Source: Astrocystis sublimbata
Taxonomy: Eukaryota; Ascomycota; Sordariomycetes; Xylariales; Xylariaceae
Length of the DNA: 64,000 nt
Direction of reading: 5' to 3'
Assembly (NCBI GenBank): GCA_022453515.1
Contig: JAJNNY010000010.1
Location: 372,001 to 436,000, forward strand
In this document: in pieces, positions 46,603 to 57,463 of the stretch
Position numbering within the stretch: the stretch's first letter is position 1
Layout of the letters: every line of letters starts with the position of its first letter
Position numbers and translations under genes: made by a program
The notes under the pieces: model-generated
What the model was told of the DNA's origin: nothing
The model's database searches: none
The model's input: only the letters and a program-made list of their open reading frames with translations

Positions 46603-47317
46603 CGTTGTAGTATTTTCCCTTCTAAAAACCGCCTATCGTAAATATCTTAGGTATACTACCTATTTATATAATTTTTCTATTATCGGTAAGCGAAATTTCC
46701 TTAAATACTATCGTAAAGCCCGTTTAAATACTTTAATAACGTTAAATATTATAGCTAGTTAGAAAGCTACTAAATTATGGCCGGTTTTATTAAAGCATCT
46801 ATTACTAAGCTTTTTACTTTTAAAAAAGCATTTCTAAAAAGCCCTAATAACTCTAAAGAACATCTAAACCAATAGCTAGGTCAATAATCTATTAGAATCA
46901 ATAGATTTAAAGGCTTTAAAAGTTATATGGTTTACTCTTCGGCATTCCTAGGACCTCTGTTAGTAATTAGATATATATACTACTACTATAATAGGATCTA
47001 CTATCTAATAGCTGTTATTTTCAAAGGTTAAAAAGGCTTTTATTAAAAAAGACATTTAGTTAGCTTTTAAACGCCGCAAAAAAAAAGCTTAAAAAACTAA
47101 ATTTAAAGCTGTAATTCCTTAGAAACAAAAGAAAGTAGAATTAAACCTTTAATCTAAGTTTACTAATATTAAAAACATCCGGCGGGCGTAAATTACCGCT
47201 AGCGATATTAAGAGTGATCCTAGTGAATCTAGCAGGTCTGATTTACCTAGTAAAGCCAAAGAATATATTATAGTTGTTACAGATAACTCTGAAAGTGAGA
47301 ATGAAGATAGTGGGTGA
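46603..47317 (+). pseudogene. Fot1/pogo transposase, C-terminal part (decayed)
   Basis: It continues the split transposase directly after the target duplication: VVFSLLKTAYRKYLRYTTYL, GKRNFLKYYRKARLNTL and ATKLWPVLL match the end of the DDE domain of Fot1-type transposases. In-frame stops are present. The frame ends at a TGA at 47315-47317, shortly before the right inverted repeat. Confidence 0.82.
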
Positions 47318-47339
47318 TGGTAATAATAGGTGGGATTGA

Positions 47340-47384
47340 GTGGCCGGGTGACCGGGGTGGCCGGTTGATAGGGGACCGACGTTA
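47340..47384 (-). repeat. Right terminal inverted repeat of Fot1-like transposon (with TA target)
   Basis: Exact reverse complement of 38475-38519. Confidence 0.9.
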
Positions 47385-48115
47385 ACGAGAGAAGCCAGTG
47401 GATATTAGAAATCAGGTTACCAGGCTAGGTCACCAGACATTAATAATACTCATCAATTCGATCAGTCTAACAGGGAAGCATTCATCTTACGCAGTACGTA
47501 AGGCCTGCTACAACCACCCGAAGGTTGCAGGCGGTTCCTCAGCCCGACCCCAACTCTATTATTAGGTAAAGTCTTTCCTCGACAATCTGTTTCTGGTACC
47601 CCAGTCGCTTGGCTTTCCCCTCACATAAAATAAAAGCATTGGGGGCCAAATTTCGTTACTAGTTCAAAAGAGTAAGGAGCTGCTGTTATGTCAGTAACCA
47701 GCTCGCCAGCGTAAGAAATGCCTCCATCCTAGCAGCATATCAGAGACGCTGACAATGCCTACTAAGTGAATGATCGCATAAGTGTCGTCCTAGGATGTTG
47801 AAATTATTTATCCGATAGTTTGTAATACCACACAGTTGATAGTTGTTATCAGTCCAATCAAAAGCTTTACCCCGGATATACAGATGCAAGTGACATTCAG
47901 CCACCGCTGATCGATTGTGCTTAAGTATATGATATGAAGCCTGGTCGCGGCATTAGCTTGGGACGAGGGAGGCACGTATGACGAATTCTCCTTCATTTCA
48001 GCCGCTCCCTTGATCTCTTTGGTCGCGACCTACTTGTCCACTACTTTTTGATGTAAAAGTATGATCAGCTCCCTGGATCCTTGACCTGTCGATCAGCAAC
48101 CTACAGCTTTTCGCC
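47385..48115. other. Intergenic, promoter side of the ankyrin gene
   Basis: About 0.73 kb of normal base composition. A stretch near 48024-48046 (GCGACCTACTTGTCCACTAC) is nearly repeated near 57347-57366, upstream of the truncated paralog, so the duplication included promoter sequence. Confidence 0.6.
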
Positions 48116-51100
48116 ATGACTGGAAGTCTTGATCAGATGCAGGCTAATGATATGGAAGATGTCTTCCTTCAAGATGGACTTTGCCCGACAATTGCAGAAC
48201 ACGCAACACAATGCAACGCCCTTTTCAATAAATATATAACCCTGCCAGAAATCGTGCCAGACCCTACTATCATGGATGACCAGCTGGCACGCTTCACACT
48301 GTGGGCATCGAACATGGACGTTTACGGACCGCTCAATGTTTCGTTAGACTACAGACTCCGATTCAGTCCTACAGTCGTAGAGATCATCCACCAGCTTCTG
48401 GACGTCATTTGTGATACTTTGACATCTTGTGAGTACCTCTAGCGTCGGATTTGGATAGACTGGGCATCCAGGATTCTTTGCTAATGTGAATCACTATACC
48501 ACGACAGTGAAGCCAATCGACGACCCACCACAAACTCCAAGCAGGAAAAGACAACGTGTATCAAAGTATGGCGACTCGGAAGTTAAGCGGAGAGCCGACG
48601 ACGACGCAAGCGATTCCGACAGTAACATGGACCCGGCAGAAGATAATATTTTTAAAATCACCGATGCAATTGGAGGAACAGTAACACGGCTCTTTCGTCT
48701 ATCCAATGCCGTTCGAAAATCGGCGAAAGCAAACCGTGCGCGCAAGATTGAAGGGTATCGCGATGATGAAGAGGCGAACAACGCCATAGCCGAATTGCGC
48801 CTCTACACAGAATGCTACATTCGTTACCGATATCCGATGGCGCCGGATTCGCTTTGCTCAGCATTGGTCGAAGCCAATGCGCTGCGACTTCGACGACTGT
48901 ATTATCAGCGATCCCATCGCAGGCGCATCGAATTGAGTGTACAGAAACCACAAGCCACCCCGACTCTTTTTCAACTGCCCAAGATAAAGGAGAATACCCC
49001 GCTTGTACGTTTTGCTCCGAGCGCTTTACCAAAGCCAGCGACTATCGACAAAACACCGGGACCGACTGGCCCTCCTCCAGTGCCAGTAACGAATGCAACT
49101 ACTGCTCGACAGACTGCTGTCGGGGCTCTTTACGCCAAATCCACAACCGAGGTTCCTCGGGCCAAGTCTGTTCTCGTGAACAATAAATTGTCGTTCCCTC
49201 CGTTACCACCGACACACGAGTGTCCTTATTGCGGCGTCATTATTGAGTTCAAGACCACTGCGAGGTCAATGCTGTGGCAGTAAGTCGATCATCATTATCG
49301 TAGATGATGTTAACTAATTAACTTGTCCCTAGCAATCACGTCATCGGAGACCTGGAGCCTTTCATTTGCGTCTTTTCACACTGCTTGGAAGCTGGTCGAC
49401 ATGAGACTGGTCAGACTAGTCCGCTCACATTTGAAACGTCGAAAGCCTGGATCAGCCACATGCAGAATGCTCATGGGCATACATGGGAATGCAGAGCCCC
49501 TTCTCATAATCCAATCATCTTCAATCAGGAGTCTGAGTATCAAGAGCATTCTATCAAAGAGCATGGCGTGCCTGAAATGCATGCTGGGACTCTTAGCAGC
49601 GCAGCACGGAGACCAGTTCTCGAAAAGGTGCTCGAGTGTCCATTTGGCGATGACTTTCAACCTCCAGACAAAGTCGACGCCAGTGCCGTGTTTGCGAGCG
49701 AGGCTCTTCAGTTACACGTTGCCGCGCACATCAAGGAGATCGCTCTGCTCACGCTGCAAAAGTTACCCAGTGATGTTGACGAAACGACCATGAACGTCGA
49801 TAGCGACCAACCATTAGAAGATGAGGGGCCAGGGTTTGCAATGTTGCGGGGGTCCATGTACAGTGTGCTGGACGATGAGGATCTGGACTTCCAAGACGAC
49901 GTTGAGGCTCCAAATGACATTGCAGACCACGACGTAGAGTACATCAGCCCATCGGTAACAAGACTCGGCCTGGAGGACAAAGACGATTTGGGAATGACAC
50001 AGCTTCATCACGCGGCAAAAGACGGTGATTTGGACTTGACTGACTCTTTGATTCGCGGAGGCACGACTTTGGGCAGCAGAGACAATAACGGCAGGACGGC
50101 GTTACACTATGCTTCCACGGGACAGTCTCAACATAGTAAGAAGATGCTGGGCTTGCTGCTGAACGCCGCCTTTGAATCCTTTATCAATCTAGGCGATGAA
50201 AACGGCCAAACAGCACTGCATTACGCTGTGGAGGCGGGATGGGTTGACGGCATAGACATGTTGGCTAGCCACAGTGCTGACGTTCGTATCACTGACAATC
50301 ATGGGATTCCCCCGCTCATCTGGGCCATTCTCGCTAGGGAAAGCGGCTCTATCGAGAGACTGATATCAATCGGTGCCGACATCAACTCTACCTGTGCGTT
50401 GGCTTGGGCAGCTAGTATGGGCGACTCTGCAGTTGCTCATCTACTTGTTGAACATGGTGCTGTAGTACGGTTCGGGTCGCAAGAGAGCCCCATGATGCCG
50501 CTAACAGAGGCCGCCGCTTCTGGTCAATACGAATTGGTCCGATTCTTCCTTGACGAAGCTGCGGACCCAAATTGTACTGATCGCGATGGATGGTCCGCAA
50601 TACATTGGGCAGCAGAGGAGGGCCATCTGGAGACTGTTCGTTTGCTATTGGACGCAGGAGCCGATTTCGATGCCATCAGCTCTTACGGTACATCACCATT
50701 GCACTGTGCTGCAAATGGGGGCCATATATCTATCGTGAGCTTGCTTCTTCTAAGGCAAGCTGACCCGCTGAAGTCAACATGTCACGGTTGGACTGCACTG
50801 CATCATGCCGCCTTCATGGGGCATTCTCACGTTGTCCAGTGCCTTCTAGAAGACAGCCGCGTACGGTCCATTGCTTCTCAGCAAGATAATCATGGATGGT
50901 CTGTTCTGCATCTAGCCGTACATAGTCGGGACCTGGCAACTGTCGATGTCCTGCTGAGCAACTATGCTATTGCAGAGCCACAGGCCCTCATCGATGAGAG
51001 CGGCCTCACTGCGGAAGAATGGTTAGATCTCAGGTCATCTAGCCATTCCTATAAAGCTACCTGTAATCTAGCTTTCAGCAAGTCGCGCTGTTGCAGGGCC

Positions 51101-51661
51101 ACCACCAGCTTACGGCACGCTGTTATCACAGGCAATGTGCCTTGGATCAAACTCCTCTTAAAACATGACCAAGATGTGAACGAAGTGAACTCCGGAAGAA
51201 GGACTGCGCTATACCACGCTGCGAAGAAGCGCATGCTTTCCAGCATGGATTTGCTTCTTGATGCGGGTGCAGACCCTAATATCCTTCCAACCGGACGGAA
51301 AAATTGGGAAGAATTTATCTCGGACAAGGACGTTCTCCTACGTCTCGAGAAAGCTGGATACACGAAGCAAGGCATTGACCCTGGAGTTGAGGGCCAAATC
51401 AAATTTGCACTGGTGAACCAACGCCGATCTTATGCTCAGTCTCAACCAGTGGCATATGTACCGGACGAATCGAATCATCGAGGTGAGGTGGTGCTGACAG
51501 GGCCAGAGCAGGTGATTCCGACCCGTCCAGCACTTGTGAAGTCAACGTCAAGTACGTCAATACGCCAAGTGCTACCTGCCAGCCAAAAGAATGACCATAA
51601 ACGTAAAGCGGGCTCAGCTCGTTCGGGCGCAAAGAGCTTTTGGAAACGGCTGATAGGGTAG
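48116..51661 (+). CDS. Large ankyrin-repeat protein with Cys/His (C2H2-like) region
   Basis: Three exons, 48116-48428, 48508-49279 and 49333-51661, giving 1137 aa. The N-terminal ~360 residues hold a short helical segment, a basic nuclear-localisation-like PSRKRQR, an acidic stretch, and a conserved fungal module usually found before zinc fingers. Exon 2 ends with HECPYCGVIIEF and exon 3 begins with FICVFSHCLEAG, HMQNAHGHTWECR and EYQEHSIKEHGV, arranged as degenerate C2H2 fingers. Ankyrin repeats then fill about residues 565-1000 (for example GMTQLHHAAKDGDLDLTDSL, RTALHYAST, WSAIHWAAEEGHLETVRLLL). The C-terminus is disordered and basic. The role is probably a protein-protein scaffold or recognition protein. 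Its stop is 207 bp from that of the convergent NLR-like gene, which makes it a candidate partner. Confidence 0.83.
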
Positions 51662-51868
51662 AGAAAATACCTATTTAGCAGACACGAGAGCTGGCAGTGC
51701 TGAATTAATGCTAAATACAGTTCAAAATTACATTCGACGTCAATTACTTCATAGGGATTCGATCTGAAAATCTTTCTCTCAGTTGCCAAGAGTAACTCGA
51801 CAAGCAGCATGGGATACGTGATTAACTCTCGCCCTGTTACTCCTAACCCCGGGAAACTGCGTAGTACT

Positions 51869-54800
51869 TTATGAGCCGATGATCTGACTTAACATGTTAT
51901 CGATCCCTGGTAATGATTGTAGATGCTGTTTTACTCTTCGTCCAAGTGCCGCTGCAGGCAGTGATAGGCCATACTGTTTTCCAATGATCAGACACTCCAC
52001 AAGGGTTTTGCACGCGCGCTTTTGAAGCGGGCCCGAAAGTTGGTTTGATATCAAAGCACTCATTTCTTCTGGGAGGGCCTCGCCAATCAGCCATCGGTAG
52101 GCGATTGCGTTCTCGTGACACAGAATCAAAAGGGATGCGGGGACCATGTTGAGAAAGCGGTCTTGTCCCTTTTCTTGGGAGAGCTGAGCGAATTGGAGGA
52201 TACTGGTCAGGAAGTAACGCAATGCAAGGGAGTCGTGGGTTTCGCTAATGACGGTCAGCTCATTGGCGCAAGCCTCATTAGCGTCACTGAACAACTCGAT
52301 CTCGTGGCTGCCGCCGATGTAGCCTTCGTAGAATTCTGCAATGACTCGAGAGAAGTACTCGATTGGTTGCGGTTCCTTATTCTCGAGCATGGCGAAGTGC
52401 GACGTCAAAAGTACCACTGACCGAAATACGTTCTCTTCCCGGTTGCCACTCTGGACGCAGGAATCAAAGTCGTTGAGAAATTCGCGAACACCGTAATGCA
52501 GGAACTCAGCTGCGTCTCTGTTATAGGCGATAGCGGTCCAATGTGAGAATGCTCTGGCTGTGATGGTATCTCCTTCTCTCCATCCTTGTCGGACAGCTGC
52601 GAGTTTACATTCCGAGCCGACGAGGACGGCTATCACTAACAGTGCTTGGAGATCTCCAGGAGCGACCGCTCGGAGTACCTGCGTTGGCAGGTCGGTCATG
52701 GCTGTAAGCCTTCGAGGGTTTCGGGCTTCAATCAGCTGTACGAAGAACTCGCGATAGGATTCGGCCCATTCTCGCAATTCCTCCGTTTTGTTCTCTTCTA
52801 CAAGCTCTTGCAGTACAGACATATTCTCCCAGCGATCGAACGCTACATACTTCAGATACAGTGTCACTATTTGAAGAATGATGGGAAAACGGAAGGAGAG
52901 GCCCAGGGTCTTCATGACTAGATCGACCTTTCGTGATGCCTGCTTGTATCGTTCGAGAAAAATCTCTTCCTGAAGACCCAATAGCTCTTTCACCCGCTCT
53001 TCCATGGGGTCATTACGCCCTTTGAGGGAGGTAACTCCTGCGGGAGTCGGCAATTTGTCCACGCGCGCTCCGTGGTCAAGCAATATCTGGATGATCTCCT
53101 TCGAGTGCGCCTGAATGGCCCGAATCAATGCTGTGTCGCCATGCTCGGATTTGATCTCGAGCCGGGCACCATGATTGAGTAGCACAATCACAATGTCTTT
53201 GTGCTGGCCAGTGACCGCGACGTGGAGTGCCGTCAAATTGCTTCGATCCTTGGCATTAACACGAGCCCCGTGGTCAAGCAGCAATTCCACCATGTCTCGG
53301 TGGCCTCGATTGACGGCCCAGGAAAGTGGCGTCCGCCCGTAATTGTCCTTTCGGGAAATGAGACGAGCGTGCTCACGAATCAATATCTTGGCCCAGGCAA
53401 CATTGCCCAGGTACGCAGCGAGATGCAAAAGCGTAAACGAGGGTGGGTTTCCGCCGTTCTTCTCCTGCTCCCAATAATGCTTCCACCATTCGTCCCGTAC
53501 TGGCGAATTGACATCAAAGAAAACACGCGAGAACTCGGACGATGCGTTAATCACATCAATGGCGTGATGGAAATGTACGGGCCAATACTGACTGGAATAG
53601 GGCAGGAGAGGATCGTGACCAGATCCCTCACTAATACTTTCGCCAATACTTCCAGAAGATGCGTACCCACGTTCGACGTGTGCTAAGCAGGTCTGCATAA
53701 GAGTCTTGTGGGTGTTCTGATTCATGCGAAACATGTTGATCCCTTCCATGTTGACTTGATCACTCTGAAAGAACTCCTTCGCGGACTCGTGGACCAGATT
53801 AACCACATCCTCTTCAATCTTGACGAGTAACCCGCAGAATCTGAGTCGTTTCTTGATCACCTCCGTTGCCGGTGAGGTGCCAGCAGCCTCGATTCCTGTG
53901 GCTGCTGTCAATTCGCTTACCGTAAGGGGCCGGGCAGCGAGAACGATCCATTGTAGAATAGGCACCAGCGCTTCCTTATCATCAATTTGCTGAAGCAGCC
54001 GCTGATACACACCACCGAGGCCTTTAGGCACACGACGTAGAATTTCATTGATTTGGTCCCAGTTCCTGCCCTGAAGCTCGTTGGCAACGAACCCAACCCA
54101 CAAAAAGGTACCATTCGCGCCGGCCAACAAGGTCTGTCGGACATGTGCCACCTTTTCTTCCGAGAGATTTTGCTCAGATGCCAGTTCGGCGACTTTGGCG
54201 AAAATATACCTCTGAACATCATGCGATACCTCGGTTTCGGAATTGTCCAACCTGATCTGCTGATATTGGCCGAGTCTACTCTCCAAAACAGCCGGTTGCG
54301 GCCGCGAGAGAAGAATCAGTTTGAGTCGTGGACCTGAATTTTCACGAGAGCTTGACAAATAAGTCCCAACCACATCGAGGAGCTGTCTGAGCGATTCCTT
54401 TTCGCATTCATCTAAGCCGTCAAGCACACAGACTACCTGGGAAGATCCACTCTGTCGAATCAGTGATAGGAAAACCCTCCACAAGGAGATAAAGCTGGAC
54501 ACAGTATATTTGGTTGTTTCAGTTCCCTCGAAGGAGCTCTTGATATGCTGTGCCATGTGCGGATGGCGATCGACCCATTGATGCATAATTCCTCTCAATA
54601 TGGTCAATGCAGTATTGCGGTTCTTGTCACGGTTACTACAGAAGTAGTAAAGGAGAACATCATCGTTGGTATCAAATACTGGTTGTAGTACCTCAGTGAC
54701 GTAGATTGCCAGCATAGTTTTGCCTTTCCCAGGGCCACCGGAGATCCAGAGGAGTGGCAGATTGACGTCTGTCAGCCACGCTTGATAGCTGGGATGCTGT

Positions 54801-55879
54801 ATGAGCCATTCGCAGGTGCCGTCAACTCTGCGCCCTTTTAATGCAATGAGGGACTTCCGGTCAACTTCGGGTCTAGTCAAGAGCAGAGCGTTGAGAACTG
54901 GCGCGGCCTCGGCGTACGTGTTCAGTGCCAGAGGTCTAGGTTTGGGAGTCGTGGGAATGAACGCCAGGACCTCCGTCGCATATGCTGCTGCTGCTGCTGC
55001 AGCGTAGGCGTGCCAGAGCTTGGAACTGTGCGAATCCGCATAATCGCAGATTCCTCGAATGATCAGATATTGAGCGGCATCTCTTAAGCCAGCCGCCGCC
55101 GTCTCGAAACAGAGGACGCCTCGCTCATGCGCCAACTTGTCACGGGTTACTCCATGGGGTATCAAATGATGACCAGAAGCAATCCGGCCGTAGTGAACAG
55201 TAGGATCTGTTGTTTCTCGTGGCTGTCGAGGCCGGCTTTTATTCGGGTCGCAATCATCGCACCCGTCGTCTTCAGAGTGTATGGTTGTGTGTTCGTAACT
55301 GGACTCAAACAGGACGTCTTGCTCTGGACCTGGATGAGCAAAGGTGACGGGGTCATTCTGAACAATCTTGGCAATGTACTCAGAGATGTGGCTTTCATCA
55401 AAAATGGCCGCTGTCTCGGCCTTGCCTATAGCTGTGAGAAGTAGTTGTGCTGGTTGATCTAACGCTTTACCGCGATGAAGCTGGTCTTCTGCTCGATTTC
55501 CGTTGACATCATATTGGATAACACCCGGCCATCCAGCTGTTGATTTGCTTACAACAACATCGCCGAGACGAATATCCTCTTTCGTATCTGGCACACCCCC
55601 TGCGATGCCAACCATCAGATGGAACCGGACAGATTTGAAGCTCGCATGCAGTTGTGTGGCCACGCCCGCTACCGACGTCTTCCCATACATGCCGGACTTT
55701 GGATATGCGAGTACAACATTGTGACCTTGGAGACTTCCTAAAATGTAGTTCACATCGACATCGCTGTTCTGATCCAATGGTATGTTGTCATGAATGCGAT
55801 CAAACGTGGCTTTGGCTGCCGCCACCTCTATGGGCAGTGCGCAAATCCACCCGACAAAGTATTCGTCACTGGACGCCAT
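51869..55879 (-). CDS. NLR-like protein: PNP-NACHT-ankyrin, with a long C-terminal helical domain
   Basis: Intronless, 1336 aa. Residues about 8-305 form a purine/uridine phosphorylase (PNP_UDP) domain: VGWICALPIEVAAA, MVGIAGGVPD, RLGDVVVS and RGICDYADSHSSK. A NACHT NTPase follows with Walker A GGPGKGKT (381-388) and Walker B VVCVLDGLDEC (482-492), then a winged-helix region (WIVLAARPLTVSELTAATGI). Three to four ankyrin repeats lie at about 830-985. About 340 further residues, mostly helical and not recognised, end the protein. The PNP-NACHT-ANK layout is a common fungal NLR-like (nucleotide-binding, repeat-containing) design used in non-self recognition and cell death. NTP binding looks intact. 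An alanine run (AYAAAAAAAY, 291-300) lies at the end of the PNP domain. The gene is tail-to-tail with the ankyrin gene. Confidence 0.88.
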   Translation of the reverse strand: MASSDEYFVGWICALPIEVAAAKATFDRIHDNIPLDQNSDVDVNYILGSLQGHNVVLAYPKSGMYGKTSVAGVATQLHASFKSVRFHLMVGIAGGVPDTKEDIRLGDVVVSKSTAGWPGVIQYDVNGNRAEDQLHRGKALDQPAQLLLTAIGKAETAAIFDESHISEYIAKIVQNDPVTFAHPGPEQDVLFESSYEHTTIHSEDDGCDDCDPNKSRPRQPRETTDPTVHYGRIASGHHLIPHGVTRDKLAHERGVLCFETAAAGLRDAAQYLIIRGICDYADSHSSKLWHAYAAAAAAAYATEVLAFIPTTPKPRPLALNTYAEAAPVLNALLLTRPEVDRKSLIALKGRRVDGTCEWLIQHPSYQAWLTDVNLPLLWISGGPGKGKTMLAIYVTEVLQPVFDTNDDVLLYYFCSNRDKNRNTALTILRGIMHQWVDRHPHMAQHIKSSFEGTETTKYTVSSFISLWRVFLSLIRQSGSSQVVCVLDGLDECEKESLRQLLDVVGTYLSSSRENSGPRLKLILLSRPQPAVLESRLGQYQQIRLDNSETEVSHDVQRYIFAKVAELASEQNLSEEKVAHVRQTLLAGANGTFLWVGFVANELQGRNWDQINEILRRVPKGLGGVYQRLLQQIDDKEALVPILQWIVLAARPLTVSELTAATGIEAAGTSPATEVIKKRLRFCGLLVKIEEDVVNLVHESAKEFFQSDQVNMEGINMFRMNQNTHKTLMQTCLAHVERGYASSGSIGESISEGSGHDPLLPYSSQYWPVHFHHAIDVINASSEFSRVFFDVNSPVRDEWWKHYWEQEKNGGNPPSFTLLHLAAYLGNVAWAKILIREHARLISRKDNYGRTPLSWAVNRGHRDMVELLLDHGARVNAKDRSNLTALHVAVTGQHKDIVIVLLNHGARLEIKSEHGDTALIRAIQAHSKEIIQILLDHGARVDKLPTPAGVTSLKGRNDPMEERVKELLGLQEEIFLERYKQASRKVDLVMKTLGLSFRFPIILQIVTLYLKYVAFDRWENMSVLQELVEENKTEELREWAESYREFFVQLIEARNPRRLTAMTDLPTQVLRAVAPGDLQALLVIAVLVGSECKLAAVRQGWREGDTITARAFSHWTAIAYNRDAAEFLHYGVREFLNDFDSCVQSGNREENVFRSVVLLTSHFAMLENKEPQPIEYFSRVIAEFYEGYIGGSHEIELFSDANEACANELTVISETHDSLALRYFLTSILQFAQLSQEKGQDRFLNMVPASLLILCHENAIAYRWLIGEALPEEMSALISNQLSGPLQKRACKTLVECLIIGKQYGLSLPAAALGRRVKQHLQSLPGIDNMLSQIIGS

Positions 55880-57463
55880 CGGCAGGCGACGCAGAAACCA
55901 TCGATCGCTATTTCATGAAGTGTTAATAGTGACAATGTCTGACTTCGTCATTGTCTGGACTAATCATCGATGGAGGAGACGAGATCAAACTTCCGGGACA
56001 TCGCGTGGATTGCTGTGAGTAAGCAAAGCTGCGCGGGAGACAGACGGGCTTGTGCTTCGCTTCAAGCCTGGAACATTTGCTGAATCCTACGGATGCAGGC
56101 CCCCAATTGAAGCCCTATCAAACCTGCCAGGGTTCAATGTAACCCTCATTCCCTCCCCGCATCGACATGTAACACATGCCTAGATGGCGCGAGGCCAACT
56201 CTGACTTGACCCTCGCTGATATCCCTTATGATCTCCGGTCGTATTGGAAAATGAAAATGAAGTCATGTCTCGCTCCTCTGGTATTATAAGATCTCGATTC
56301 GATATTTGAGTGATATGACATACTGTGTAAGCATGACATCCTGGTGCCTGGGAGATGTGGCGTCTCTCGAAATTGGATGGGCAATCTTACAGTGCGTGGG
56401 CGACGATTTGTACTACAGGCAAATTGAAAGAGGCAGTTTGTCTTGGACAAGTGCGAAGCAGAGTAAAGCGGGCACAGGAAGAATAGAAGCCAATCCAAGG
56501 ATATGAAGGTCGTTAACAGTTATCTGACAGTGTAAATACACAACGAAGAGCAAATTTCATCCCATTGCCATGCAGTTGCCGATATGGACCCTGCCCCAAA
56601 GCAGATATTTCGAGCACAAACAAAACTCAAGCCCTTCTTCTGGCAACGAACGTCCCACGCTGATCTTTCCCGTCGTTTTTGAGGAGAGAAATTCAAGTAT
56701 TCGGAAATTTGTCCTACCCATAATCCAGTACCCAGGACATGTGGTTTCAGAGGTTCATTGAGACTCGACCCAACTCCTTTGAAGATACTACGTTTCAAAC
56801 ATGACTTGACATGACAGAAGGTCGGACGGATAAGCTAAGCTAGACAACCAATGGGATCATAAAGAGAATCGTTTGACTGCCACGTGATGGGGACTTGTTG
56901 GGTCATCAACACCAGTCAGTAGTCTATGTTTGAAGTGATGTTACTAGAGGCATGTAGATCCAGTAGAACTTCGTAATACCTACCTGCTTGGTACCTTGAA
57001 GGTTGACCTCCTCCCTTATCTCCGAAAGTCACAGATGTTACAGCTGTACCTTCACAAAGACAAAGACATGGGATTCAAATAATGATCATATTCGAAACAG
57101 CAAGAGCTGCTTTTATCTCGGCCACTTCAAACTCGTGCAAACGTCGATTCCAAAGGGATGTTCGTATCACGGACGGCCGGGTATATGGCTGTAGAGATGC
57201 TTTGCGCTTGATAGCGCCTTCAAAAGTTGCCCTAGTGTAGAATATAGTCTTTGTTTGTGCCATGAATCACGAAGGGCACATAGTGTTTTAGCTCCTCGAT
57301 TGCATCCCTCGAAGCTCGTGTATCCCTTCTTAAGTCGACCGCAATCGCGACCTGCTTGTCCACGACTCTTAACATTCGTCCCTCCACACCACAAAATCAT
57401 ACACCAACTTCCCCAATCTTGAGCACACTCACAACCCGAAAGATTTGCCAACCAGCTCTCACC
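55880..57463. other. Divergent intergenic region
   Basis: About 1.6 kb between the NLR start and the truncated ankyrin paralog. No gene is recognised. The last ~120 bp resemble the leader of the gene at 48116. Confidence 0.55.

Larger units (their letters stand above)
38477..47382 (+). mobile_element. Fot1/pogo-like Tc1-mariner DNA transposon, split by a retrotransposon
   Basis: It is bounded by perfect inverted repeats of about 43 bp and a TA duplication (38475-38476 and 47383-47384), the target of Tc1/mariner elements. Without the 7041-bp insertion and one target copy the element would be about 1.86 kb, the normal size of Fot1. The interior encodes a transposase in two decayed pieces. The AT-richness and many in-frame TAG/TAA codons at former Trp and Gln codons fit RIP, so the element is dead. 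Confidence 0.88.
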
